From positions 1 through 63,777 of the forward strand of contig NZ_BCAH01000010.1 in assembly GCF_001293735.1 (NCBI RefSeq): DNA of 63,777 bases. The letters run 5' to 3'. Position numbers and translations under genes: made by a program. The notes under the pieces were generated by a model. It had not been told where the DNA came from, searched no databases, and worked only from the letters and a program-made list of their open reading frames with translations. Each line of letters begins with the position of its first letter. Within the stretch, counting starts at the first letter, position 1. Source of the stretch: Limosilactobacillus gorillae (lineage in GTDB: Bacteria > Bacillota > Bacilli > Lactobacillales > Lactobacillaceae). Below, piece after piece: positions 54,041-63,308 of this stretch.

Positions 54041-54060
54041 CGTTCTTCCTCCTTCAATCA

Positions 54061-54240
54061 AAAAGCGCCCTGAAAAGAGTTTCCTCTCTTCGGGACGTCA
54101 AACGTAATATCCAACCTAATTCAAACGGGGTGGAGCATCCCCCTTCTGTCGCACCCCATACGAAGGCATTGACCACCATCCAGGAAAAGCTCACCGTTTC
54201 TTCCGTTATCCTCTCTTCTCTAAGGGAATCCTGAACAAGT
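54061..54240 (-). promoter_or_regulatory. T-box-like leader with attenuator terminator
   Basis: Upstream of the dehydrogenase operon on the minus strand. A GAGTAA segment and AGAGAGGA and CGGTGAGC elements resemble stem I of T-box leaders. AGGTTGGATATTACG then GACGTCCC resembles a diverged T-box bulge/antiterminator (consensus AGGGTGGNACCGCG...CGTCCC). The CCC overlaps the start of a terminator CCCGAAGAGAG / CTCTTTTCAGGG (54069-54095) followed by GCTTTTT, ending 20 bases before the start codon. The specifier codon could not be read by eye. Confidence 0.5.
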
Positions 54241-54394
54241 TACTCATCCCATTAATGCGTTATCATTAATTTCTAATCATTTTATAAGGGTAGGCTGATT
54301 TTGTCAACAAATTGAATGTAAATTCTCCCTTACCATCGGGGTTAGCCGCTTAGTTTAGGGGTATAATAATAAAGATTGGAAAGGATGTTGAAGT

Positions 54395-55732
54395 ATGAAT
54401 GAACTGCGTGCTAAAGATGTTTTGCACCGCCCGCTATCATCAAATTTTACTGCCGACGTCGGTAAGGGAATTATAGTTGGGCTGGCAACCGGGATTATCG
54501 TTGCTCTGTTTCGGTGGTTAATTGACCAGGCGATGGCCCTAGCTCGTATTATCTACCCTAATCTACATACCCACCCCCTCTTGCTACTTGCCTATTTAGG
54601 AATCACCGTGGTGGTTTGGCTACTCTTAATTGCCGTAATTGGAAAAGACCAAACCGACCTCTTAGGCTCCGGGGTTCCTCAAATTGAAGCCATTTTAATG
54701 GACCGGCACCAAATGCAGTGGTGGTCGGTACTATGGAAAAAATTCATCGGTGGATTACTTGCTATCGGCCCTGGCCTCTTCCTGGGCCGGGAAGGACCAT
54801 GTATTCAAATGGGGGCAGCAATTGGTCAGGGAATGGGCCAGCACCTCTTTAATGCCGACAAGAAGGAACAAAAGCTTCTCCTCTCCTGTGGGGTAGCCGC
54901 GGGGTTAGCCGCTGCCTTCTCGGCTCCGCTAGCAGGTACCATGTTCTTACTAGAAGAGATCACCTTCCGCTTTCAAATTCGCGAGTGGTTAACGGCCCTA
55001 GCCGCTGCCATCAGCGCCGATTTAATGACAGTGTTAGTTTTTGGCACCCGGCCCTGCCTATGGTTGCCCATCAAGTTAAATCTCCCCAAGAATGCTTACC
55101 CCTGGCTAGTCTTCTTTGGCATTGCCCTTGGTGTACTCGCTTGGTTTTACCAGTACTGCCTGCTAAACAGCCACTACTGGTACCGGTCCTGGACACACCT
55201 GCCAAGTAAGGTCCAACCACTTTTACCCCTTTTATTAGTAATTCCAGTGGGCTGGTTTGATGTCAATTTATTGGGCGGAAGTCATCTTTTGATTGAAAAC
55301 ATCATCGCCCTGCCAAATCATTGGGGCGGCTTCACCGGCTTGTTGGGAATTCTTGTTATCTACTTTGTCGTCCGCTTCATTGGCTCGATGATTTCATATG
55401 GTGCCCCGGTCCCGGGCGGAATCTTTATGCCAATTCTTGTTTTGGGCGCCCTGCTCGGAGCGATGATGGCAACGATCTTAATTCACCTTGGCCTTTTACC
55501 AGATACTAACTATATCAATATGGTTGTGATCGGGATGGCCGCCTACTTTGGTGCGATTGAAAAGGCCCCCTTCACAGCCATCTGCCTGTTAACCGAAATG
55601 GTGGGAACGATGGAACAAATCTTACCAATGCTGATCGTTACCTCCATCGCCTACACCGTTAACGACCTTCTCGGTGGACGACCAATTTACGCTGCCCTTC
55701 GTGAAGAGATGTTCGGACTTGATGAAAAGTAA
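54395..55732 (+). CDS. ClC-family chloride channel/H+ exchanger
   Basis: A 445-residue protein with the ClC signature motifs: GSGVPQIEA, GREGPCIQMGAAIGQ (gating Glu in GREGP) and GGIFMPILVLGALLG (C-terminal selectivity segment), with about 12-16 membrane segments. It lacks C-terminal CBS domains. In bacteria such proteins act as 2Cl-/H+ exchangers, helping extreme acid resistance, which fits a lactic acid bacterium. AAAGGATG precedes ATG 54395; it is monocistronic. Confidence 0.9.
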   Translation: MNELRAKDVLHRPLSSNFTADVGKGIIVGLATGIIVALFRWLIDQAMALARIIYPNLHTHPLLLLAYLGITVVVWLLLIAVIGKDQTDLLGSGVPQIEAILMDRHQMQWWSVLWKKFIGGLLAIGPGLFLGREGPCIQMGAAIGQGMGQHLFNADKKEQKLLLSCGVAAGLAAAFSAPLAGTMFLLEEITFRFQIREWLTALAAAISADLMTVLVFGTRPCLWLPIKLNLPKNAYPWLVFFGIALGVLAWFYQYCLLNSHYWYRSWTHLPSKVQPLLPLLLVIPVGWFDVNLLGGSHLLIENIIALPNHWGGFTGLLGILVIYFVVRFIGSMISYGAPVPGGIFMPILVLGALLGAMMATILIHLGLLPDTNYINMVVIGMAAYFGAIEKAPFTAICLLTEMVGTMEQILPMLIVTSIAYTVNDLLGGRPIYAALREEMFGLDEK

Positions 55733-55786
55733 CAACAGGGTGATGGTCAAAGTCCTTCCCATAGATATCCATACAATAAACCAATG

Positions 55787-55830
55787 GAGCCCGGTAGTTC
55801 CGTAAATGCGGAATTGCCAGGCTCTATTCT
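55787..55830. terminator. Bidirectional terminator, 16-bp stem
   Basis: GAGCCCGGTAGTTCCG (55787-55802) pairs with CGGAATTGCCAGGCTC (55809-55824) with three G-U/A-C adjustments, 6-nt loop, then TATTCTATTTT, between ClC and the convergent MFS gene. Confidence 0.8.
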
Positions 55831-55888
55831 ATTTTGGAAAGTCTAATTAATTACTTGTCTCATTCCCATTCTATCTTTTCAAAGGAGA

Positions 55889-57310
55889 TTAAGCATTTCT
55901 CCGCCCCGGCTTGAACCGGCTTGCAATTATAATACCTAATGAGGCAAACAATACGGCGACGATAAAGGCAGCATGGTAGCCATTCAAGGTTGCCACAAGC
56001 GGTTTTTGTCCCGCTAAACGTCCCTGCTTAGTAATGTCATCCAAAACTGACGTTAAAATTGCGGTACCAATTGAAGCAGCAACTTGGCGAATGGTATTAT
56101 TCACAGCCGTCCCATCTGCTAGAATCGGGTTAGGGAGGGAGTTCATCCCGGCCGTCGATGCTGGCATCATTACCATTGAAATCCCGATAAAGCGTATCGC
56201 ATAAAAGATCGTAATATCTATTAAGGGCGTTGTAAGATTAATAAAAGCAAACGGTAGGGTTCCCAACGTAAGTAAAATCATCCCCAGCATGGTTAAATCA
56301 CGAGCCCCATAGCGATCAAAGATCCGTCCAGTAATGGGGCTCAATAATCCATACAAGAGTGCTCCCGGAAGAAGGGTAAGCCCAGACATTAACGCCGACA
56401 ATCCCCGTACTTCTTGTAAATAAATCGGAATTAACATTTCAACCCCAACCATTGCCATTCGGACAAGGGAACTTAGGCTTGTTCCAATTATAAAGGCTCG
56501 GTGGGTAAAGACCCGTAACTCTAAAAACGGCTGTGTGAGATTTAACTGTCGTAAGGCCATGATAAAGACAATCACTAATCCAGCGATGATACTAAAAATC
56601 GTCTTATAGCTAGTCCAGCCATCCGTCCCAACGATTGAAAAACCAAATAAAAGCATCCCAAATCCTAACGACGACAATCCAACTGAAGGCCAATCTAACT
56701 TAGGGTGTGTCACCGTCAGAACCGGTTGGATAGTCATTAAACTAGCCAAGATCACAACCCCACCAATTGGTAGAATTAGGCGAAACAAGTCCCGCCAACT
56801 CATGTAGTCAATAATCAACCCTGACAAGGTGGGGCCAATAGCCGGGGCTAAGCCGATCACTAACCCCACCACGCCCATTGCTGATCCCCGCTGTTCACGC
56901 GGGAAGATAGTTAACATGATGGTTTGGATTAAAGGCATTGTGATCCCAACCGCAATCGCTTGGATCAACCTCCCCAACAACAGTATCCAATAGACGGGTG
57001 CACAAGCACATACGGCTGTTCCTGCTTCAAATATTAGCATTGCTCCAATATAGAGCCATTTAGTGTTAAAGCGCATGCTTAAATAGGCACTTACGGGAAT
57101 CATTACCCCATTAACCAGTAGAAAACCCGTTGTTAACCACTGGACAGTGGAAGTGGTGATGGAAAAATAGCGCATTAAAGTTGGGTAAGCCGTTGCTAAT
57201 AGCGTTTGGTTTAAGACCGTACAAAAGGACCCCGTCATTAGCACAATGACCATCATGGTTCGTTTAGCCGGCGTCAAATGTAAACCGTTTGTTTCATTCA
57301 ATTTACTCAC
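55889..57310 (-). CDS. MFS drug transporter, DHA2 (14-helix) family
   Basis: A 473-residue protein with 14 predicted membrane segments: NQTLLATAYPTLMRYFSITTSTVQWLTTGFLLVNGVMIPVSAYL (motif D1/B region), LGRLIQAIAVGITMPLIQTI and the motif C-like VGLVIGLAPAIGPTLSGLIID. Length and motifs match EmrB/LmrB-type proton-driven exporters. It overlaps the thioesterase gene by 8 bases, suggesting joint expression, perhaps export of an acyl or lipophilic compound. Confidence 0.87.
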   Translation of the reverse strand: MSKLNETNGLHLTPAKRTMMVIVLMTGSFCTVLNQTLLATAYPTLMRYFSITTSTVQWLTTGFLLVNGVMIPVSAYLSMRFNTKWLYIGAMLIFEAGTAVCACAPVYWILLLGRLIQAIAVGITMPLIQTIMLTIFPREQRGSAMGVVGLVIGLAPAIGPTLSGLIIDYMSWRDLFRLILPIGGVVILASLMTIQPVLTVTHPKLDWPSVGLSSLGFGMLLFGFSIVGTDGWTSYKTIFSIIAGLVIVFIMALRQLNLTQPFLELRVFTHRAFIIGTSLSSLVRMAMVGVEMLIPIYLQEVRGLSALMSGLTLLPGALLYGLLSPITGRIFDRYGARDLTMLGMILLTLGTLPFAFINLTTPLIDITIFYAIRFIGISMVMMPASTAGMNSLPNPILADGTAVNNTIRQVAASIGTAILTSVLDDITKQGRLAGQKPLVATLNGYHAAFIVAVLFASLGIIIASRFKPGRRNA

Positions 57311-57815
57311 TCCCTTGTTGACCGCTAATTAAATCATGCTTTGTATCACGCCAAAGTAACCGGGTCGCTTGTCGTTGCTCGAAACTTGAAATTAAAGATC
57401 GCTCCAAGGGCGTGGTCCCTTTTAAGATTAAGGAATGATCCCAGGCAAACTCCTTGTCTAAGACCACATACAGGTTAAAGCAGGAAAAACCTAGTTTACG
57501 GACCTGGTGGTACATATCCTCCCCCCAAATGATTGTGAACGTTTCTACCGCCCGGCCAGTAACACCGGTAATAAAGCTTTCTAAAATTAAATCTTCTTGA
57601 TCAGTAAACGGCTCCCAGAAATTAACCTGATCAAATGTTGCTGTTGCAACATCCCTCCCCGTTAGGCGCCTTGCTAAAATAGCTGGTAACTCATCCGCTA
57701 GCCCTAATAAATGTCCTCCAAATACCGTTTGATGGACATTCAGGTCCCTTGTATGAACCCTCAACACCGTTTCTAATCGCCTCTGATGAACATCAATCAC
57801 TTGCTTATCTGTCAA
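57303..57815 (-). CDS. Hotdog acyl-CoA thioesterase (YciA-like)
   Basis: A 170-residue hotdog-fold protein with the HQTVFGGHLLGLADELPAILARR signature, whose Asp/Glu is catalytic, and a FDQVNFWEPFTDQEDLILESFITGVTGRAVE strand pair. YciA/Acot-type enzymes hydrolyse acyl-CoA. GGAGGAAA precedes ATG 57815. First gene of a two-gene unit with the MFS exporter. Confidence 0.82.
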   Translation of the reverse strand: MTDKQVIDVHQRRLETVLRVHTRDLNVHQTVFGGHLLGLADELPAILARRLTGRDVATATFDQVNFWEPFTDQEDLILESFITGVTGRAVETFTIIWGEDMYHQVRKLGFSCFNLYVVLDKEFAWDHSLILKGTTPLERSLISSFEQRQATRLLWRDTKHDLISGQQGSE

Positions 57816-57834
57816 TTTTATATTTTCCTCCTTA

Positions 57835-57874
57835 AAAAAGGCCTCTAGCGCCCATACTGGACGTTAGAGGCCCT
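57835..57874 (-). terminator. Terminator of the DUF1275 gene
   Basis: GCCTCTAGCG (57841-57850) pairs with CGTTAGAGGC (57862-57871), followed on the minus strand by CTTTTTTAAGG, about 35 bases after the DUF1275 stop. Confidence 0.85.
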
Positions 57875-57908
57875 TGTTCAAGAGACGATCGCCCATAGAC
57901 CACCGTTC

Positions 57909-58643
57909 CTATTCAGCATCAATTTTTGAATTGTGTCCTTTTTGATCAATTACTTCTTCTTCAAATTCAACCCCACGGGTAAAGATAAGTAATCCTAGCA
58001 AGAATACGGCACTAATTAGTAACGATATTTCCCCAAAGTAATTAGTTGTTAACGTTCCAACTAATCCCCCTAAGGAAAAACCGATTAAAACACTGGTAAA
58101 ACGCATGAAGTTAACCCACGCATTTTTTTCGCCTAATAGCCCTCGCATGAAGTAGTGCCCTGATAACTGAACAACAAAGGTAACTGCGACGTTTCCATAA
58201 AGATTTCCTTGTATTTTGTGGAAGGCATCACCTTGCATCCCAGCCACGTACGAAATTATCATACAAACAACCCGTGGATCAAATAGCTTATTGATGTAGG
58301 GAATTCCTAAAAGGGCAACAACAATAGTTTCAATAATCAAAATTTCGGGTGACCAACTTTTACGGTGATGGTCATCTAACCGTGAAATCAACGAAGTTGT
58401 TGCTGCACCAGCAAAGAAGAAGAGGATAGTAATAAAAATAATTACTAGTCTAGAAAGATTGTGCGTTGCAATAGCTTCACCGACAAGAATAATGTTCCCA
58501 GACTGAACAGTACTAAAAACCTTTCCGGCAATGTAGGTATACCCATTTAAAGTTCCTGAAATAAAAGCTAAGGTAACGGCTACCCAAAAGGTTTCCATTA
58601 CTGGATAGGCTGTTGGATTAATTAATCGTTGTCCCCTATCCAT
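57909..58643 (-). CDS. YoaK-family (DUF1275) membrane protein
   Basis: A 244-residue protein with about six helices, carrying the DUF1275 pattern FISGTLNGYTYIAGKVFSTVQSGNIILVGEAIA and a central AGMQGDAFHKIQGNLYGNVAVTF segment. Such proteins are widespread inner-membrane proteins of unknown transport role. ATG 58643 has GGGAG upstream; an in-frame GTG 58652 is too near the site. It follows frc by 23 bases and may be read from the oxalate operon. Confidence 0.82.
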   Translation of the reverse strand: MDRGQRLINPTAYPVMETFWVAVTLAFISGTLNGYTYIAGKVFSTVQSGNIILVGEAIATHNLSRLVIIFITILFFFAGAATTSLISRLDDHHRKSWSPEILIIETIVVALLGIPYINKLFDPRVVCMIISYVAGMQGDAFHKIQGNLYGNVAVTFVVQLSGHYFMRGLLGEKNAWVNFMRFTSVLIGFSLGGLVGTLTTNYFGEISLLISAVFLLGLLIFTRGVEFEEEVIDQKGHNSKIDAE

Positions 58644-58666
58644 AACAAACACATCTCCCTTTATGA

Positions 58667-59890
58667 TTAATCCTCTTGGTCGGGACTAAATTCTTTACGA
58701 ATAGCTGCCCCGTTTTGATCAAACTTCGGTGAATCCTTTTGAATACCATAAGAATTCCAGGTCCCGTACTTCATAGGGGAACCCATGACTTCAAGTCCAT
58801 CCGGCATCGTTTTAACCATCCCCCGAGCAATAATTTGCGGTAAGCGACGGGTATCATCAACGTTAAGCACAATGCCTACTGGAACTCCAGCATCCTCTAA
58901 CCGTTGGCGCCAAGCTTCTGCATTGTCAGTTGTGGTGACCGATTCAATTGCAGCCTTGGTTGCCTTCCAGTTTTCTTCCCGGTGATCGTTTGTGTCAAAG
59001 CGATTGTCCTCAACCCATTCATCATGACCAAGAGCATGACTCAATAGGCTCCACAAGTGATCATTCCCACAGCAAATTGCCAGTGGTTGGTCTTTACACT
59101 TAAAGGTATCAAACGGGTACATGTACGGGTGCCGGTTTCCAATCCGGTGTGGCACCTTGTGAGGTCCAAGGGTAGTCATCAGATCCTGGGCCATCAAACA
59201 AAATGTTGAATCCAGCATGGAAACGTCAACCGTCGTTCCACGACCAGTCCGTTCACGGGCTACTAGAGCGGTTGTAATTGCTCCGTATCCCATTATCCCA
59301 GCGACCACGTCTGAAACTGAAGTCCCAACCCGTGTAGCCGGTCCATCTTCTTCACCAGTTGCATCCATAATTCCGGAAAGGGCCTGGATAATCGTGTCAT
59401 AAGCAGCTTGCTTACTCATTGGACCATATTGACCAAAGCCAGAAATTGAAGCAACGATCAACTTAGGGAACCGCTTTACCAAATTTTCTGGTGCTAACCC
59501 TAACTTTTCCATTACTCCTGGACGGAAGTTTTCTACAACCACATCTGCCTTAGCAATCATCCGATTTAAAAGGGCGAAATCATCGGGGTCCTTAAAGTCT
59601 AAGGCAATGGATTCCTTTCCGGCGTTAGCAATCCGGAAATACTCCGAAGACCCATCGTCAATGTAAGGCCCCATCATTCGTGTATCATCACCAGTCTTTG
59701 GACGTTCAACGTGAATTACGCGGGCCCCCGCATCGGCAAGCATTCGTGAGCATGTTGGACCTGACAAAACGTGAGTTAAGTCAACAACGAGGATTCCCTC
59801 TAACGGGTAAGGTAATTTCTTATCCAAATGAAGGTTCTTGTTCTCTAATTGACCATATTGTGGTTCACTCTTTACGTTCTCGTTATCCAT
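58667..59890 (-). CDS. frc: Formyl-CoA:oxalate CoA-transferase
   Basis: A 407-residue class III CoA-transferase: LEGILVVDLTHVLSGPTCSRMLADAGARVIHVE, NFRPGVMEKLG, SGFGQYGPMSKQAAYDTIIQALSGIM (Asp nucleophile in the YDT region) and ATRVGTSVSDVVAGIMG. It moves CoA from formyl-CoA to oxalate and works with oxc just upstream on the same strand. The 20-residue N-terminal extension before the domain is longer than usual. ATG 59890 is taken; TTG 59893 is adjacent. Confidence 0.9.
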   Translation of the reverse strand: MDNENVKSEPQYGQLENKNLHLDKKLPYPLEGILVVDLTHVLSGPTCSRMLADAGARVIHVERPKTGDDTRMMGPYIDDGSSEYFRIANAGKESIALDFKDPDDFALLNRMIAKADVVVENFRPGVMEKLGLAPENLVKRFPKLIVASISGFGQYGPMSKQAAYDTIIQALSGIMDATGEEDGPATRVGTSVSDVVAGIMGYGAITTALVARERTGRGTTVDVSMLDSTFCLMAQDLMTTLGPHKVPHRIGNRHPYMYPFDTFKCKDQPLAICCGNDHLWSLLSHALGHDEWVEDNRFDTNDHREENWKATKAAIESVTTTDNAEAWRQRLEDAGVPVGIVLNVDDTRRLPQIIARGMVKTMPDGLEVMGSPMKYGTWNSYGIQKDSPKFDQNGAAIRKEFSPDQED

Positions 59891-59943
59891 CAAAAGGACT
59901 TCCTTCCTTTTTATTATTTATTAAATCAATTTTAGGATTCAAA

Positions 59944-61632
59944 TTATTTGGTTAGGTTAATTTTAGGATTTAAATTACCGATGTGCCCTGATTCCTTCCC
60001 AATTGTAGGATCAATCGTAACATTAATAATGTTAGGGCGCCCAGATGCGTAAGCCTTGTTAAGGGCTTCCTCCAGTTCCTCTTGAGTTGTTACTTGGTAG
60101 GCATCACCACCAAAGGCCGTTGCAATTAATTCATATTTTGCCTTGGCATCAAGCATAGTTGGACCTGGTTGATCAGGAACTTCCCGATCTTTTCCGTTAT
60201 AAATCCCCCCGTTGTTAAGGATAACAATCGTGATTGGTAAGTTATAACGACAAATCGTTTCTACTTCCATGCCATCGAAGCCAAAGGCACTATCACCTTC
60301 CAAAGCAATTACAGGGCGTTGCATTTCTATGGCAGCCCCAATCGCATACCCAAGGCCAATTCCCATAACACCCCAGGTCCCGGTATCAAGACGGTGACGT
60401 GGAAGCGATAGGTCGATTACGTTTCGCCCAATATCTAAGGCATTAGCCCCTTCGCTTACCAAGTAGGTGTCGGGATGCTTTTTAAAGAGGTTCATTAATG
60501 GAACCAAGGCGCCATAGTAACCTAACGGAGACCTCTTTGTCGTTAAACGCGTTGTCATCTTAGCCTTGTTTTCTTGAATCTTAGCATTCAATAAATCTAA
60601 CCATTCTTGGTTAGCTTTCAAGCCAATTTGAGTTACCTTTTCATTCAAAAGGTTTACAACTGCTTTGATGTCTCCCTGAAGTGGAGCATGAGTTTGGCGG
60701 TTAGAATCAAATTCACTTGCATCAATGTCGACCTGAATAAACTTAGCATCAGGGCTAAAGTGAGATGCCTCCCCGTTTGAAAGGAGCCAATTTAGTCGTG
60801 CGCCAAGTAGGAGAACAACGTCCGCTTCCTTTAATGACAGGGAGCGAGCGGCTGCCACAGAAGACGGATGTTCATCAGGTAGAACACCCTTAGCCATCGA
60901 CATTGGAAGGAATGGGAACTTCGTTTGGTCAATGAATTCTCGAATTTCTTCTTCTGCGTGAGCGTACGCAGCCCCCTTGCCAATAATAACCAGCGGATGG
61001 TGTGCTCCCTTTAACAGTTTAACTGCCCTTTCTAACGCTTCGTTAGTTGGTAGTTGAACTGGTGCGGGATCAACGACCTTAAATAAGGTCTTTTCCGCAT
61101 TTTCGGTGACAACGTCACTTAAAGTGTCCGCAGGAAGGTCTAAGTAAACCCCCCCGGGCCGTCCACTTACCGCTGTTCGAACCGCCCGTGCAACAGCCAG
61201 GCCAACATCTTGAGCTCGGTCAACACGATAAGCAGCTTTACAAAACGGCTTTGCGACATTGTACTGGTCAAGCCCTTCATAATCACCCCGATCAAGATCG
61301 ATCACGTGGCGTTGAGAAGACCCCGAAATCATAATTAGTGGGAAACAGTTCTTAGTTGCTTGAGCTAAAGCAGTTAACCCATTTAAGAATCCCGGTGCCG
61401 ATACCGTTAAACCTACGCCAGGCTTTCCCGTCAAAAAACCAACGGCTGCTGCGGCATCAACCGCAGCATCTTCCCGCCGAAAGCCATAGTATTTCATTCC
61501 GCGCAACTGAGCTAGGCGAGCAAAATCTGTTACCGGAATGCCCACAACCCCATACATCTTAGTAAGTCCGTTAAGTTTAAGTGCCTCAATAAGAAGTTCA
61601 GCACCTGAACGTTGGGTAGCTTCATCCGTCAT
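59944..61632 (-). CDS. oxc: Oxalyl-CoA decarboxylase (TPP-dependent)
   Basis: A 562-residue TPP enzyme. N-terminal YGVVGIPVTDFARLAQLRGMKYYGFRREDAAVDAAAAVG carries the cofactor-activating Glu, and the TPP/Mg motif is GDSAFGFDGMEVETICRYN...NNGG. It converts oxalyl-CoA to formyl-CoA and CO2, consuming a proton, which feeds the formate antiport cycle. GAGGAGG precedes ATG 61632. A hairpin terminator lies in its leader. Confidence 0.94.
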   Translation of the reverse strand: MTDEATQRSGAELLIEALKLNGLTKMYGVVGIPVTDFARLAQLRGMKYYGFRREDAAVDAAAAVGFLTGKPGVGLTVSAPGFLNGLTALAQATKNCFPLIMISGSSQRHVIDLDRGDYEGLDQYNVAKPFCKAAYRVDRAQDVGLAVARAVRTAVSGRPGGVYLDLPADTLSDVVTENAEKTLFKVVDPAPVQLPTNEALERAVKLLKGAHHPLVIIGKGAAYAHAEEEIREFIDQTKFPFLPMSMAKGVLPDEHPSSVAAARSLSLKEADVVLLLGARLNWLLSNGEASHFSPDAKFIQVDIDASEFDSNRQTHAPLQGDIKAVVNLLNEKVTQIGLKANQEWLDLLNAKIQENKAKMTTRLTTKRSPLGYYGALVPLMNLFKKHPDTYLVSEGANALDIGRNVIDLSLPRHRLDTGTWGVMGIGLGYAIGAAIEMQRPVIALEGDSAFGFDGMEVETICRYNLPITIVILNNGGIYNGKDREVPDQPGPTMLDAKAKYELIATAFGGDAYQVTTQEELEEALNKAYASGRPNIINVTIDPTIGKESGHIGNLNPKINLTK

Positions 61633-61660
61633 AACATTACCTCCTCATGTTATTCAAAAT

Positions 61661-61719
61661 AAAAAAGGCAATACCGTCGGTATCGGCATGTTGCCGTCGG
61701 TATCGCCTTTTTTATTGTA
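61661..61719 (-). terminator. Hairpin terminator in the oxc leader
   Basis: On the minus strand AAAAAAGGCGATACCG pairs with CGGTATTGCCTTTTTT (one mismatch pair), ending about 30 bases before the oxc start. The loop contains a partial repeat CCGTCGGTATCG. It may end oxlT transcripts or act as a leader attenuator of oxc. Confidence 0.7.
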
Positions 61720-61949
61720 GCACATTAGCTAATTTTTAATTAGTGAATTAATTTTGAAATATTTTTGAAGTTCGGACTATCATGCATACAAATAAACATG
61801 ACCTTGACCAGCTCTCCTTAATGCCTTAAAAAGGTACTTTGCTAAGTAATTAATTTGGTCAAGTTAGAGGCTTTTTTCGGTCTTCAATTACCACAGCCAT
61901 CCCCCAGAACTTCAGAAAGGCGCTTTATAAAGCGATTAATTTTGTCAGG
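61720..61949. other. oxlT-oxc intergenic region with near-duplicated hairpins
   Basis: No gene is seen. Two similar 35-base stretches, about 61835-61872 and 61920-61955 (TACTTTGCTAAGTAATTAATTTGGTCAAG type versus CGCTTTATAAAGCGATTAATTTTGTCAGG type), each begin with a small hairpin. On the minus strand TACAAT near 61716 may be the oxc -10 box. Confidence 0.4.
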
Positions 61950-63299
61950 CTAAGCCCTCTTAACTGGTTTCTTGATTACCACAAAGATAATCAAGGAGAT
62001 GATAACCATTACCAACAGAACCTTGTATAGCAATGGGAAGTTTTGCGTTAAGACTGCACCATTAGCAAGGGTTACCTTGCCTGGGTTTAGCGGGTTACCG
62101 GAGGCCATTAAGAAACCAACCAAAATGGCTCCGATCCCGAATCCCTGGTAAATTACCGAGTAGTTTCGGGAGGTGTCGCGTAGACCAAAGTAGTCAGAAA
62201 CGAAGGTTGGGAAGACAGTGATGTTCCCACCGAAGCAAAAGGCCATGGCCATAACAACGACGTAAATCATCCCCATGCTCATGTCACCTGGCTTAGTCAT
62301 CAAGAGTGCCAATAAGGCAAGCAATTGGATGATAAAGGTAATGAAGAAGACTGGCTTCCGACCAGTAATGTCAGATAACCACCCCATTACGAACCGACCA
62401 ACCGTGTTGGCAATGGCAACAACGGCAACGAAGAAGGCAGCGGCACTCGAACCGGCCCAAACTGAAACGTCCTTTGGTGATTGCGTCCAAGCAGCCGCCA
62501 TGTTAGTAACAGCGGCCCCTAAGAGCCCCATAAACATACATGCAGTCATTAGACAGAAAAAGATCATGTAAGCTTGTGGTGTGTGAAGCATTTCGGAAGT
62601 AGAGAAGTTAACATTCTCGGATCCCGCTTCCGTCGTGCTTGGTGCTGCATCAACTTCAGGAGCATCCTTTAAGAGTAAGGAACCAACCACGGCAAGTACC
62701 AAGGCCAAGATCCCCCACCAGAGAAGAACACGGTTAATATTACCTGCGTTAATCACACCGTTACCACCAGCAACCCACATATCAATGTATTTGAAAACAA
62801 AGGAACCAAGTCCATAACATGCAACACAGATTCCGGAAATTAACCCCTTCTTTTCGGGGAACCACTTAATGGCATTAGTTAAAGAGGTTAAATAAAGCAC
62901 CCCGTTCATTGCCCCGAGGAGAACTCCCCCAAAAAGCCATAGGGTCCAAATTGATGACCCCTTACCTATCGTCATTAAACCAAAAATGGAAAGTCCATAA
63001 ATAATTGCTGCAATAGTATTAACAATTCTCATCCCGTATTTCTTAGTAAGCGGGATCCCTGCTAACGTTGCCAGGGATAAACAAAGCATCCCTAACGTGA
63101 AAGTAAAACTAACGGACGCTGCTGGAAGACCGCCAACGATCTTCTTTGCACCATCTACTACTTTAACAACCCCACCGGTTTTGAGCATAAACCCGTTATT
63201 AAATATGGCCCATGCATAAAATGAACCGGCAGAAAGCTGAATAAATACAGTTCCGAGGATTACCATCCACCGGTTCGTATTTTGCTTAGTCGTATCCAT
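61950..63299 (-). CDS. oxlT: Oxalate:formate antiporter
   Basis: A 449-residue OFA-family MFS protein with 12 membrane segments: GSFYAWAIFNNGF in helix 1, IPLTKKYGMR loop 2-3, GLISGICVACYGLGSFVFKYI, and the FGGNITVFPTFVSDYFG repeat of the OFA group. The exchange of divalent oxalate in for monovalent formate out makes membrane potential, and with oxc consumes protons. Start 63299 follows AAGGAAGGG; the three residues before it lack support. It is upstream of oxc and frc, on the same strand. Confidence 0.9.
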   Translation of the reverse strand: MDTTKQNTNRWMVILGTVFIQLSAGSFYAWAIFNNGFMLKTGGVVKVVDGAKKIVGGLPAASVSFTFTLGMLCLSLATLAGIPLTKKYGMRIVNTIAAIIYGLSIFGLMTIGKGSSIWTLWLFGGVLLGAMNGVLYLTSLTNAIKWFPEKKGLISGICVACYGLGSFVFKYIDMWVAGGNGVINAGNINRVLLWWGILALVLAVVGSLLLKDAPEVDAAPSTTEAGSENVNFSTSEMLHTPQAYMIFFCLMTACMFMGLLGAAVTNMAAAWTQSPKDVSVWAGSSAAAFFVAVVAIANTVGRFVMGWLSDITGRKPVFFITFIIQLLALLALLMTKPGDMSMGMIYVVVMAMAFCFGGNITVFPTFVSDYFGLRDTSRNYSVIYQGFGIGAILVGFLMASGNPLNPGKVTLANGAVLTQNFPLLYKVLLVMVIISLIIFVVIKKPVKRA

Positions 63300-63308
63300 A
63301 AAGTACAC

